This document shows positions 53,949 through 63,145 of a stretch of 64,000 nucleotides of DNA, in pieces (the stretch's first letter is position 1; the number at the start of each line of letters is the position of its first letter). Source of the stretch: Lacrimispora amygdalina (GTDB lineage: Bacteria > Bacillota > Clostridia > Lachnospirales > Lachnospiraceae); contig NZ_QOHO01000072.1 of NCBI RefSeq assembly GCF_003432035.1, positions 1-64,000 of the forward strand. Reading direction: 5' to 3'. The position numbers and the translations under genes were made by a program. The notes under the pieces are model-generated. The model had not been told where the DNA came from. It did no database searches and saw only the letters and a program-made list of their open reading frames with translations.

Positions 53949-54962
53949 CTATTTTATCTTTTCTGAACCGCGAAGCTCCATCTGATATGGAACAAAGATC
54001 TTGCGTCCTGAGCTTTTGCTTTCCTTACGGGTCAGTTTGTCAATCAGCATTTCCATCGCCAGATATCCCTGATTCCTTGCGTCCCTGTCAATCGTTGAAA
54101 GGCTATAATCAATGATTTTCAGGGATTCAATCTGATCAAATCCTACTATGGAGATATCCCTGCCAATTTTCAGTTTATGCTCCGTTAAATATTTGAGCAC
54201 ACCCAGGCTGGTCTGGTTGTTGGAAGCAAAAATGGCAGTGGGCGGATCCGGCAGCTCCAGTAATTCCTTCGTCCTCTCATATGCTTTCATGATCTTAAAA
54301 TCACCTGATACGATATATTCCTCTCTTAGTCCAATCCCATGATCCCTAAGAGCTGATTTGTATCCGTTCAGACGGTCTTTTCCCGGCATAGAGGTGTTGG
54401 GCCCCGTTATCACTGCAATCTTCTTATGTCCATTCTGAATTAAAGCTTCCACAGCTTTATATGCTGCTTCATGGTTCTCCACAAATACCCCATCCAGAAT
54501 GGAATTTCTGATGTTGCGGTCAACTAATACAACTGGAATTCCTTTGTTTTCAAATTGGATCAGCTTATCCCTGGTCACCTCATCAAGCTCCGAAATGGGA
54601 GTAATCAAAAGCCCCGAAAGTCTCTGGCTTTCTGCCATCATAAGACATTGATGTTCTCTTTCCGGCAGCTCTCCGGTATCAAACAAAACAATATTGTACT
54701 GGTTATTGGCAGCCCTTTCCCCTATTCCGCTTATAATGCCTGAAAAAAACTCATTGGCAATATCCGGGACAATCACTCCTATACTGGAAGAATCACGTAT
54801 ACTGAGACTTCTGGCTATGGCATTGGGTACGAATTCTGCCTCTTCAATTGCTGCTAATACTTTTTGCTTTGTTTCCTCTTTCACATATCCGGATTCATTA
54901 ATTACTCTGGAAACAGTTGCGGAAGAAACACCTGCTTTTCTTGCTATATCCCGTATGTTCAT
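53949..54962 (-). CDS. LacI-family transcription regulator of the sugar operon
   Basis: A 337-residue repressor. The N-terminal helix-turn-helix and hinge are in IRDIARKAGVSSATVSRVIN and the effector domain (about 60-337) is a periplasmic-binding-protein-like fold. The effector is probably the imported pentose or its phosphate. It lies 70 bases upstream of deoC. Identical 14-bp palindromes stand in front of both lacI and deoC, so it most likely represses itself and the deoC-rbs operon. Confidence 0.92.
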   Translation of the reverse strand: MNIRDIARKAGVSSATVSRVINESGYVKEETKQKVLAAIEEAEFVPNAIARSLSIRDSSSIGVIVPDIANEFFSGIISGIGERAANNQYNIVLFDTGELPEREHQCLMMAESQRLSGLLITPISELDEVTRDKLIQFENKGIPVVLVDRNIRNSILDGVFVENHEAAYKAVEALIQNGHKKIAVITGPNTSMPGKDRLNGYKSALRDHGIGLREEYIVSGDFKIMKAYERTKELLELPDPPTAIFASNNQTSLGVLKYLTEHKLKIGRDISIVGFDQIESLKIIDYSLSTIDRDARNQGYLAMEMLIDKLTRKESKSSGRKIFVPYQMELRGSEKIK

Positions 54963-54977
54963 TTCAAACTCTCCTTG

Positions 54978-54991
54978 TGTAACCGGTTACA
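54978..54991. promoter_or_regulatory. Second LacI-type operator, in front of lacI
   Basis: TGTAACCGGTTACA, same core as at 53902-53915. It lies between the lacI minus-10 box and its ribosome site, covering the probable start point. Confidence 0.85.
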
Positions 54992-54997
54992 TGTATA

Positions 54998-55026
54998 ATA
55001 TTAACACAAATATTATTAAATGTAAA
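54998..55026 (-). promoter_or_regulatory. Promoter of lacI
   Basis: On the minus strand TTTACA (55026-55021), 17 bases, TAATAT (55003-54998), directly before the operator. Confidence 0.65.
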
Positions 55027-55065
55027 GTTTTTTTATAACATTTCACAATATCAATTAATAGACAT

Positions 55066-55105
55066 GTAAAAAAACGGATCCTGCTCACGCAAGTCCGTTT
55101 TTTTT
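55066..55105. terminator. Terminator after the GH3 gene
   Basis: AAAAAAACGGA (55068-55078) pairs with TCCGTTTTTTT (55094-55104), with inner CCTGC/GCAAG pairing. T runs are present on both strands; it ends the minus-strand xyloside operon. Confidence 0.85.
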
Positions 55106-55119
55106 CTGATCAGTGAAAA

Positions 55120-57210
55120 TCAAATTTCTGCCGTCAGCTTTACCGGCTTACATCCCATAAGCTGTATGCTGGTTTCATCCGGCTGGCTGAAGCCTACATA
55201 TAATTCGATTCTGTTTCCGTCTTTTATGTATTCTCCCTTCTCATTTACAACCATAAAAGCACGCTGATCCAGCTTTATTTTTACACTCTTTTTCTCCCCG
55301 CAATCCAGCTTCACCCTTTTAAATCCACAGAGTCTGGGATTAAGAGGCGCAAATTCTGAATCCATAACCTTTACATAGACCTGGATAACCTCTTCAATAG
55401 CCCGGCCACCGGTGTTCTCAGCTGCAGCCTCCACTTCCATATCTTCCATGTTTAAATTAGCCTCAGTCATCGCCGCCCGCCCGTAGGTCAGACCATATCC
55501 AAAGGGATACTGGGGCTTACGTTCTATATAACGGTAGGTTCTGTTCTTCATGGAGTAATCCGTAAATTCAGGCAGATCATTTTCCGGGTCATAAAACGTC
55601 ACACATAATTTTCCTGATGGGGAGTAAAGGCCGAACAGGATCTCTGCAAACGCCTTTCCTCCTCTTGCTCCCGGATACCATGCCTGTATAATGGCATCAT
55701 ATTTTTCCTTGGCAATGCTTAAGTCAATATCACTGCCTGCCATCATGCACAACACAACCGGAGTACCGGTTTCAGACAGTGCCTCCATTAATTTTCTCTG
55801 AGGTTCCGGAAGCAGCAGTGACTCCTTATCTCCTGAAGCGTACTGGTTCCCCTGATCTCCCTCTTCCCCCTCCAGAAGTTCATTCAGACCCAGACACAAA
55901 ACAACCACATCACTGTGTTCTGCTACAATTAACGCTTCTGAGATACGGTCATGGTCAAATGCCAGATTTTCTGTCTTTGGCCCGCTGATATTACAGCCTT
56001 CCGAATAGAGCACTCTGATTTCATCCTTTGCAAACGCCTTTATTCCCTCGAGAATTGTAATGTACTCGGATGAAGTCCCATGGTAATTCCCAATAAGCGC
56101 CGCCCTGCTGTCTGCATTGGGTCCAATTACCCCGATCGTTTTCACGGATCCTTTATCCAAAGGAAGGATCCCGTTATTCTTTAGCAGAACCATACTCTCT
56201 CTGGCAGCGCGTTCTGAAAGTTCCAGATGCTTCTTGCACTCCACCATCTCATAAGGAATGGTATCAAATTCGTTTTCATCAAACAGTCCCAGCAGATATC
56301 TGGTAGTAAACAGGCGTGTGCAGGATTCTGTAATCGTTTCCTCACTTACCAGCCCATGCTCATATGCGTTTAATATATGAAGATAGGTATTGCCGCAGTT
56401 TAAATCACAGCCGGCATTTAATGCCATGGCTGCAGAAGTTTTTGCGTCAGGACTGATTAAATGGCGTTCATGAAAATCACGGATTGCCCAGCAATCCGAA
56501 ACAAAATGTCCCTCAAATCCCCACTCTCCTCTTAAAATATCCTGCATTAAAGCTTTGCTGGCACAACAGGGTTCGCCGTTCGTCCGGTTATATGCACCCA
56601 TAACAGCTTCAGATTTTCCTTCCTTTACTGCTGCTTCAAATGCAGGCAGATATGTTTCTCTTAAATCCTTCAAGGAAACTTCCGCATTAAATTCATGTCG
56701 AAGAGCTTCAGGACCGGAATGAACAGCAAAATGTTTTACACAGGCTGCCGCTTTCATCGTCTCTTTCTCTCCCTGGAGTCCTTTTATGTAAGCAACTCCA
56801 AGCCGGCTGCTTAAATAAGGGTCTTCCCCGTAAGTCTCCTGTCCTCTGCCCCATCTGGGATCCCGGAATATATTAACGTTCGGTGACCAGAATGTCAGTC
56901 CTTTATAAATATCCCTGTCATTGTGTGTGGCAAACGCATTGTATTTGGCTCTTCCTTCTTCTGCAATGACCTGTGCAATTTCATGCACCAGCTCCTCGTC
57001 AAAAGCTGCCGCCATACCAATGGCCTGAGGAAAACTGGTTGCTGTACCGGCTCTTGCTACACCATGAAGCGCTTCATTCCACCAGTTATAAGCTGGTATA
57101 CCCAGTCTGCGTATAGGCGGTGCATCATATCGCAACTGGCTTGCCTTCTCTTCTAATGTCATATTTGCTACTAACTGTTCCGCTCTTTTTCGCGCTTCTT
57201 TCCGATTCAC
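55120..57210 (-). CDS. Glycoside hydrolase family 3, probable beta-xylosidase
   Basis: A 696-residue cytosolic GH3 enzyme with no signal peptide. The nucleophile is Asp239 in HFVSDCWAIRDFH; SDC rather than SDW after the strand is typical of beta-xylosidases. The conserved Lys-His pair is in CVKHFAVHSGP (159-160). The alpha/beta sandwich follows at about 340-560 and a fibronectin-III-like C-terminal domain at about 600-690. It would cut imported xylo-oligosaccharides. GTG 57210 lies nine bases after AGGAGG. Last gene of the ABC operon, 28 bases after the second permease. Confidence 0.88.
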   Translation of the reverse strand: MNRKEARKRAEQLVANMTLEEKASQLRYDAPPIRRLGIPAYNWWNEALHGVARAGTATSFPQAIGMAAAFDEELVHEIAQVIAEEGRAKYNAFATHNDRDIYKGLTFWSPNVNIFRDPRWGRGQETYGEDPYLSSRLGVAYIKGLQGEKETMKAAACVKHFAVHSGPEALRHEFNAEVSLKDLRETYLPAFEAAVKEGKSEAVMGAYNRTNGEPCCASKALMQDILRGEWGFEGHFVSDCWAIRDFHERHLISPDAKTSAAMALNAGCDLNCGNTYLHILNAYEHGLVSEETITESCTRLFTTRYLLGLFDENEFDTIPYEMVECKKHLELSERAARESMVLLKNNGILPLDKGSVKTIGVIGPNADSRAALIGNYHGTSSEYITILEGIKAFAKDEIRVLYSEGCNISGPKTENLAFDHDRISEALIVAEHSDVVVLCLGLNELLEGEEGDQGNQYASGDKESLLLPEPQRKLMEALSETGTPVVLCMMAGSDIDLSIAKEKYDAIIQAWYPGARGGKAFAEILFGLYSPSGKLCVTFYDPENDLPEFTDYSMKNRTYRYIERKPQYPFGYGLTYGRAAMTEANLNMEDMEVEAAAENTGGRAIEEVIQVYVKVMDSEFAPLNPRLCGFKRVKLDCGEKKSVKIKLDQRAFMVVNEKGEYIKDGNRIELYVGFSQPDETSIQLMGCKPVKLTAEI

Positions 57211-57237
57211 TAATCTTTCCTCCTGAAAATTTATGTC

Positions 57238-58092
57238 TTATCCCTTTACTGCTCCCGTCGTAAGTCCGTCTACAATCTGGTTGCTGAATATACTGTAAAC
57301 AACAATCGTCGGTGCAATCGCTATAATAATTGCCGCAAACATCTGAACATAGTTTGTGGCATAGGGACCTACAAAGTAAGTCAAAGTGACAGGAAGAGTT
57401 TTTTTTGCAATGTCAGATATAAATACCATGGCCAGCAACAGCTCATTCCAGTTGCCTACAAATGTCATAATACCCGCAACAAACATCCCCACTCTGGAGA
57501 GCGGCAGTCCAATTGTGATAAAACATCCATAGATGGAGCAGCCATCAATACATGCTGCTTCAAATATCTCATTGGGCATGCTTTTAAAGAATCCTGTCAT
57601 TAAAAAGATTGTCATTGGAAGGGAAAACGTAATATATGGAATGATCAAACCAATCAGCTGATTCGTTAAATGCCAGTTGGAAAAGCGGACAAAAAGCGGT
57701 ATCAGTACACAATGTACCGGTATCATCATTCCAATCAGGAAATACTGCATCATATATTTAAGAAAACCCAGCCTCATTCTGGCAATGGCGAATGCCGCCA
57801 TGGATCCGATCAGCAGACTGATTACCAATGCGCTGGAACATACAATAACGGAATTTAAGGTGGCAACCCCTAACTGACCGTTGGTCCATGCAAAGATGTA
57901 GTTCCCCAGCTGAAGAACACTGGGAGGTGTAAATGGCGAAGTCAGCACTTCCCTGTTAGACTTTAAAGAAACACTCAGCATCCACACCAGCGGAAGTAAA
58001 TAAACAAGAGCCAGCGCAAGAAGCAATACATATAAAAATACATTGGCTGCAGTAATCTTTTTCTTTTCTTTCTGGTTATCTTCTATTCTCAT
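57238..58092 (-). CDS. Carbohydrate ABC transporter permease, MalG/AraQ type
   Basis: A 284-residue membrane protein with six hydrophobic segments. The ATPase-contact (EAA) loop is EIFEAACIDGCSIYGCFITI followed by GLPLSR. The C-terminus ends GLTTGAVKG, typical for CUT1 permeases. It pairs with the permease gene just upstream. No ATPase gene is in the operon; CUT1 systems in Firmicutes often share one MsmK-like ATPase encoded elsewhere. GGGGGAGG precedes ATG 58092. Confidence 0.92.
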   Translation of the reverse strand: MRIEDNQKEKKKITAANVFLYVLLLALALVYLLPLVWMLSVSLKSNREVLTSPFTPPSVLQLGNYIFAWTNGQLGVATLNSVIVCSSALVISLLIGSMAAFAIARMRLGFLKYMMQYFLIGMMIPVHCVLIPLFVRFSNWHLTNQLIGLIIPYITFSLPMTIFLMTGFFKSMPNEIFEAACIDGCSIYGCFITIGLPLSRVGMFVAGIMTFVGNWNELLLAMVFISDIAKKTLPVTLTYFVGPYATNYVQMFAAIIIAIAPTIVVYSIFSNQIVDGLTTGAVKG

Positions 58093-58105
58093 TATTTTCC
58101 TCCCC

Positions 58106-58993
58106 CTAAGACTCGTAGGTTTCTACTTTTATGCATTTACTAATGAGGAATGTGGCTAAAAGGCATAAAATGAGCAGTACCATGGAAATCGCACTGGCAT
58201 AACCATATTTGTAATATTTGAATCCCTGTGTATATAAATGGGTAGCAAGCACATCAGTCCGATGGTTTGGTCCTCCCTGTGTCATATTGTAAATCAGATC
58301 AAAAAACTTAAGAGAACCGATGCAGTTCAAAGAAAGAGTTGTCACCAGCATAGGCTTGATTAATGGAAGCGTTATAAAACGGAATGACTGTCCTTTGGAC
58401 GCGCCGTCAATATAGGAAGCCTCATAGATGTCTCTTGATATCCCGCTGATCTGAGCCATATAAAGCATCATATTCTGACCCGCGTACTGCCACAAAGCTA
58501 CAAATCCGATCACCCACATGGGGAGAGGGATGAATCCTTTGGTGTTAAACAGCCAGTTAGGTCCCTGGATACCAAATGTGCTCAAAAGATTATTAATGCC
58601 TATTTTCGGATTGAAAAGAAACGCCCATAAAAGACCAAGCGCAGCTGATGAAAGAACGCAGGGCAGGTAATAGATATTTTTAAATAAGTTCCTGCCAGCC
58701 TTAATATTTGTCAGTAAAACCGCCAGAAATAAACCGATAATCTGCTGGGTAATACCAGAGAAAAGCATAAAAAAAATGGAGTTTTTTAAAGCGATCTTCA
58801 TAGTCTCGTCACTGGTGAATAAATCTATGTAATTTTTCAATCCGACAAAGTCCGGTTTCGTCAGTCCCGTATAATTACACAGGGAATAGTAGATAACCTG
58901 GATAATCGGAACAAATAAAATCAGAGTGAATAAAAGGAATGCCGGCGCAATAAAAACCAAAGCCGCTTTCTTATCCTCCAATAGCCTGTTCAT
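58106..58993 (-). CDS. Carbohydrate ABC transporter permease, MalF/UgpA type
   Basis: A 295-residue membrane protein with six hydrophobic segments and a large loop. The start RLLEDKKAALVFIAPAFLLF is typical of the family, and the EAA loop is YEASYIDGASKGQSFRFITL. It forms the heterodimeric channel with the downstream permease. ATG 58993 follows GAGAGG by eight bases; the longer frame to 59047 has no ribosome site. Confidence 0.92.
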   Translation of the reverse strand: MNRLLEDKKAALVFIAPAFLLFTLILFVPIIQVIYYSLCNYTGLTKPDFVGLKNYIDLFTSDETMKIALKNSIFFMLFSGITQQIIGLFLAVLLTNIKAGRNLFKNIYYLPCVLSSAALGLLWAFLFNPKIGINNLLSTFGIQGPNWLFNTKGFIPLPMWVIGFVALWQYAGQNMMLYMAQISGISRDIYEASYIDGASKGQSFRFITLPLIKPMLVTTLSLNCIGSLKFFDLIYNMTQGGPNHRTDVLATHLYTQGFKYYKYGYASAISMVLLILCLLATFLISKCIKVETYES

Positions 58994-59066
58994 ATGGCTG
59001 CCTCTCTTTCTATAATAAGGGTATGCAAAGGTGTTTATGCTTCGCATACCCTCATCATCCTGTCAA

Positions 59067-60428
59067 TTATTTTTTCCGGACATTCTTATCATAGAAATCC
59101 TGTACCTTCTGAAGTGCCTGTTCCGGCGTAGCGTTTCCAAGGAATACATCCACCATGGCAGCATCAAATGTATCTCCTGCTTATACGCTTGCCAGTGATT
59201 CGTTATAGAATCCCAATGTTCCCGTTACGTTCTTTAAGATGTCATTAATATAAGCAAACTGCTTTGGAGCCTTATCATAATCAATGGCAACCTTGGTAAC
59301 CGGAATCTTGCCGGCAACTTCTGCCGTATATTTCTGAGCTGTGTCATCGGTGAACATCTTCATAAGTGCAAGGGCTGCTTCTTTATGCTTTGTAGTTGAA
59401 CTCATAACAAGATTATCAGTTTTTACGATCATACGGTTTGGATCTGAACCGCCTTCAATAGCCGGGAACTGGAATACGCCGCATTTGTCTTCAAATTCCG
59501 GATTATTTCCGTTGATCTGAGCAATCGCCCATGATCCCTGTACCAGCATAGCTGCGTCTCCATTATAGAAGTTTGCAGTTGCCTGATCGTTGGAATCTCC
59601 GGCTGCTGTATCCTGGAAATACTGGGAAAGTTCTTTTAATTTCGTTGCTGCATCAAGGAAAGTCGGACTGGTCCAGTCAAGTGTGCCTGCATTTACTCCA
59701 ACCAGATTATCCGGGCCGCCTTCACGGTCACAGAGATAACCGGCTATCATGGACAAGCACCATGCAGTACCTGCAGAACAGGATATTGGAGTATAACCGG
59801 CTTCTTTAATCTTTTTACATGCTGCAAGCAGTTCATCGTAGGTTTTCGGCACCTCAACTCCTGCCTTTTTAAATATATCCGTATTGTAAAATACACAGGC
59901 TGCTGCAAAGTTTGTAGGAATTGCCATTATCTTACCGTCATATGTAATACGTTCAAAGATACCGTCTGTAAAATTACCATACCACTGTGATTCCTGGTTC
60001 TTTAGAATATCGGTTAAATCTGCCGCTGCACCAGACTCCACATACTGAGTTAAATTAGGTCCGGGATTGCAGATAAATACATCAGGTGTATTGCCTGAAG
60101 TAACTAACGCATTCAATTTTGTCGGATATTCCTCCAGATTTGTAGTCACAACATTACAGTAATATTTCCCCTTATACTGTTCATTAAACCGGTCTATAAC
60201 CTGTTTATAGCCTTTGCTGATTAAATCTTCCGTTGCATTTAAGTCATCCCAGAACATCCATGTTATCTGCTCTTCCTTACCTGTTGCAGTAACAGAACCG
60301 GAAGTGGTCTCTGCGGCTGCGCCAGATGATCCGGCACCTCCACTGGTATCAGTCGATACCCCACAACCGGAAAGTGACCCCAATACAAGTGCTGCTGCCA
60401 GAACCCCCGAAACAAATCTCTTTACCAT
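59067..60428 (-). pseudogene. ABC transporter sugar-binding lipoprotein interrupted by an in-frame TAA
   Basis: A CUT1-type extracellular binding protein. Its signal peptide ends in the lipobox SLSGC, followed by a Ser/Gly/Ala/Thr linker and the binding domain (QITWMFWDDLNATEDLISKG; GDAAMLVQGSWAIAQINGN). Translation stops at TAA 59183-59181 after 415 residues. The same frame continues for 37 more codons (MVDVFLGNATPEQALQKVQD and on) to TAA 59069-59067, and this piece looks like the normal C-terminal end of such proteins (PEQAL-type final helix). So a single base change seems to have cut 8 percent from the C-terminus. Whether the shortened protein works, or the stop is a sequence error, is open. 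ATG 60428 follows AAGGAGG. Confidence 0.8.
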
Positions 60429-60755
60429 ACCTTTCCTCCTTAACAATCTTTGCATTTTTTGTAGCGTTAATGATATGCTATAACTCTATCAGAATTCTGT
60501 CCGGTTTTCTTTATAATTATTGCCTCTCTATTACTAATTATTGCTATTATAATATTTTGTTCATACTTTTCTTTTAAACGTAATATACATAATACACTTT
60601 TTACATTCCTGTTTTTTGTATCATTTAACTATTAAAAAAATAAAATATGCCTGTTTTTGTATTTTATATTGATATTTAGCGGAGTATATTTTATAATTTT
60701 TCTAATAACAAAAGCAATTATTCATTGTCATTAACAAATACTGGGAGGACTTACT
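60429..60755. other. 327-bp divergent regulatory region
   Basis: A very AT-rich stretch between the binding-protein gene and the AraC gene. On the plus strand it holds the AraC promoter at 60669-60697. A good minus-strand sigma-A promoter for the ABC operon was not found, which would fit a promoter that depends on the AraC activator. No ORF with a ribosome site is present. Confidence 0.5.
60669..60697 (+). promoter_or_regulatory. Promoter of the AraC regulator
   Basis: TTGATA (60669-60674), 17 bases, TATAAT (60692-60697), about 60 bases before the TTG start. Confidence 0.75.
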
Positions 60756-61616
60756 TTGATTGAAAATCTGAAAGGAACTCATGAGACTGTAAATTACAAA
60801 GAATATACCAACATCCGTTTGTACGACAACACCCAGGCAGAAGACTATCCTTCCCACTGGCATACTCCGCTTGAAATCATCATGCCTCTTACCGGCAAAT
60901 ACACCATCGTTTTGAGCACACATAGCATCGACTTAAAACCAGGTGATATTATTCTAATCTGCCCGGGGGTTATTCACGCATTAAAGGCGCCGAAATCAGG
61001 ACGCCGGATTATTTTTCAGGCTGAGCTTCCCATGTTTCACGAGATCAAAGAACTGGAATCCATACTCACGCTGCTTAATCCTACGTTTCTCGTCACACCG
61101 GAGCTTTACCCCTCTATCCATGAACGGCTCTATCAGTACACATTGGAAATTATGGAAGAATACAGAAAAGACATGCCCCTTACAGAAACAAAGATCTATT
61201 CCAGACTCCTGGAGATGTTTGCTCTCATCGGACGCAACCATACCCAGCAGGTCAGTTCTCTGGATATCGGCAATATCCAGCAAAAGAAATATGCAGAGAA
61301 ATTTATTTATATCTGCAATTACATCAGCAGCCACTGTACGGAAGAATTAACCCTGGAGGAAGTCGCCTCTCTCCTTGGCTTCAGTAAATACCATTTTTCC
61401 CGCCTGTTTAAACAGTTTGCTAATATTTCTTTTTATAAATATGTAAATAAAAAGCGGATTGCCGTTGCCGAAACGCTGTTAATTAATCCCCAGCTGTCCG
61501 TTACCGAGGTAGCACTGCGTTCCGGCTTTTCCAGCCCCTCCGCTTTTATACGTATGTTTAAAATCATTAAATCCTGCACTCCTACAGAATTCCGTCAGAT
61601 GTATATACAGGATTAA
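60756..61616 (+). CDS. AraC-family regulator of the xyloside locus
   Basis: A 286-residue regulator with an N-terminal cupin sugar-sensing domain (SHWHTPLEIIMPLTGKYTI; LKPGDIILICPGVIHAL) and a C-terminal AraC double helix-turn-helix (about 185-284; SLLGFSKYHFSRLFKQF and SGFSSPSAFIRMFKI). It is divergent from the ABC operon and convergent with the GH43 gene, so it most likely activates both when xylo-oligosaccharides are present. The start is TTG 60756, seven bases after GGGAGG; no ATG fits. Its stop overlaps that of the GH43 gene. Confidence 0.88.
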   Translation: MIENLKGTHETVNYKEYTNIRLYDNTQAEDYPSHWHTPLEIIMPLTGKYTIVLSTHSIDLKPGDIILICPGVIHALKAPKSGRRIIFQAELPMFHEIKELESILTLLNPTFLVTPELYPSIHERLYQYTLEIMEEYRKDMPLTETKIYSRLLEMFALIGRNHTQQVSSLDIGNIQQKKYAEKFIYICNYISSHCTEELTLEEVASLLGFSKYHFSRLFKQFANISFYKYVNKKRIAVAETLLINPQLSVTEVALRSGFSSPSAFIRMFKIIKSCTPTEFRQMYIQD

Positions 61617-63136
61617 TCTGCAAACTCTGCATGAAGCGGCCCAAAAACAGCCGAACGGCCGGAAGCTTTGTGTACGGCAGATGCATAAACGCCCACAGTA
61701 CAGCCGGTGAATCCTCCGGCTTTTTGCGAACAGAGATCTTTAATATCCAAAGGCTGTCCCATAATCTGTTTATCTATCTCAACAGAAAGTATCTGGCCTT
61801 GTCCACGCAGCCGGATCTGATGAATGCAGCCGGCAACCTCCGTTCTGCTCCATTCCTCCTGTTCATTTCCTTTCCTGATTACAGTAACCGCTTCCAGCCG
61901 TCCTTCCCTTTCACGAATAATGGCTTTTACATAATGCATTTCATTATAAAAATAGAGAAGTCCTGACTCCTCAGTTCCATCCGGTTCCGACTCCATAGTA
62001 ACCTGTATATCGAACGTCCTGGATAAAAGCCGGATTCCAATATAGGCCGGTACTGATAAATCTTCCATCGTATCAGGCAGAAAAGGGAGATGCAGCCTGC
62101 CATCCGCCATCTTTGCAGGCAGCCGGGCAGGATGGTCCCTTAAACCAACGCAGCGCATATCCAGGGGTTCTGTCCACTCAATATCCGCGGCAGGCAGCAA
62201 AACTTTCTGCTCATTATCAGAAGCGGATATTTCCAGACAATCAGGGACCCTTCCCATACCCGGACTTACCACGGGCCAGCCATCTTCCCATGTCACATCT
62301 GCAAGAAATGTTTCCCGTCCCAGCTCAGCACATCCGTTTAACGGTCTTGTTCCAAGCATCACCATAAACCATTCTCCAGCCGCTGTTTCAATCAGATCTC
62401 CATGTCCGATACTCTGCACCGGGTAAGTGTGTCCCAGATGACGGTGCGTCAGAATGGGATTATTGGGGCATGATTCGTATGGACCATAAAGGCTTTTGCT
62501 TCGCGCAACCGCCACGCTGTGATTAAACTCAGTACCGCCCTCTGCAAGAAGCAGATAATACATCGGACCGATCCGGTAAAGATGGGGTCCCTCTGCCCAT
62601 ATCGTCCGCTTCATGCTTCCATCAAATAAAACAACCGGTTTCTTCACAAGCCGTTTTTCTTTTAAGTCAAGTTCCTGAATCCATATCTCACAATCTCCAT
62701 AATAAGCCGGATGTTCCTTTGTCCGCTGTCCGATATAATAGCAGGTATCTTCTTCGAAATACAGACTGGGATCAATTCCCGGCGCATCCGTGAGGAAAAC
62801 GGGATCTGACCATGGTCCTTTGGGGTCTTCGGCTGTAACATAGAAATTTCCGCCACCGGATACATTGGTGGCGATTACATAAAACAAACCTTTGTGGTAC
62901 CTGATTGTGGGAGCATAAATTCCTTTGGAAATATGGGCTCCGTCAAGGCGAAGCTGCTCCTTCCGCTCCAGAACATGTCCGATTAAAATCCAGTTTTTCA
63001 GGTCACAGCTTCGAAATACAGGGATACCAGGTGCATATGCAAAGGTAGAATGAACCATGTAGTAATTATCTAAAACCCTGCATATGGATGGATCAGGATA
63101 AAACCCTTTTTGTATTGGATTGGTTATTTTTATCAT
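61613..63136 (-). CDS. Glycoside hydrolase family 43 (beta-xylosidase / alpha-L-arabinofuranosidase)
   Basis: A 507-residue cytosolic GH43 enzyme. The five-bladed propeller (about 1-300) has the general base Asp15 in GFYPDPSICR, the pKa-tuning Asp in APGIDPSLYF and the catalytic acid Glu in TIWAEGPHLYRIG. A C-terminal beta-sandwich (about 320-507; FDIQVTMESEPDGTEESG) is usual in xylosidase-type members. It removes xylose or arabinose from short xylan pieces. It lies nine bases after the esterase gene. The stops of this gene and araC share TTAA. Confidence 0.9.
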   Translation of the reverse strand: MIKITNPIQKGFYPDPSICRVLDNYYMVHSTFAYAPGIPVFRSCDLKNWILIGHVLERKEQLRLDGAHISKGIYAPTIRYHKGLFYVIATNVSGGGNFYVTAEDPKGPWSDPVFLTDAPGIDPSLYFEEDTCYYIGQRTKEHPAYYGDCEIWIQELDLKEKRLVKKPVVLFDGSMKRTIWAEGPHLYRIGPMYYLLLAEGGTEFNHSVAVARSKSLYGPYESCPNNPILTHRHLGHTYPVQSIGHGDLIETAAGEWFMVMLGTRPLNGCAELGRETFLADVTWEDGWPVVSPGMGRVPDCLEISASDNEQKVLLPAADIEWTEPLDMRCVGLRDHPARLPAKMADGRLHLPFLPDTMEDLSVPAYIGIRLLSRTFDIQVTMESEPDGTEESGLLYFYNEMHYVKAIIREREGRLEAVTVIRKGNEQEEWSRTEVAGCIHQIRLRGQGQILSVEIDKQIMGQPLDIKDLCSQKAGGFTGCTVGVYASAVHKASGRSAVFGPLHAEFAD

Positions 63137-63145
63137 GACGGCCTC

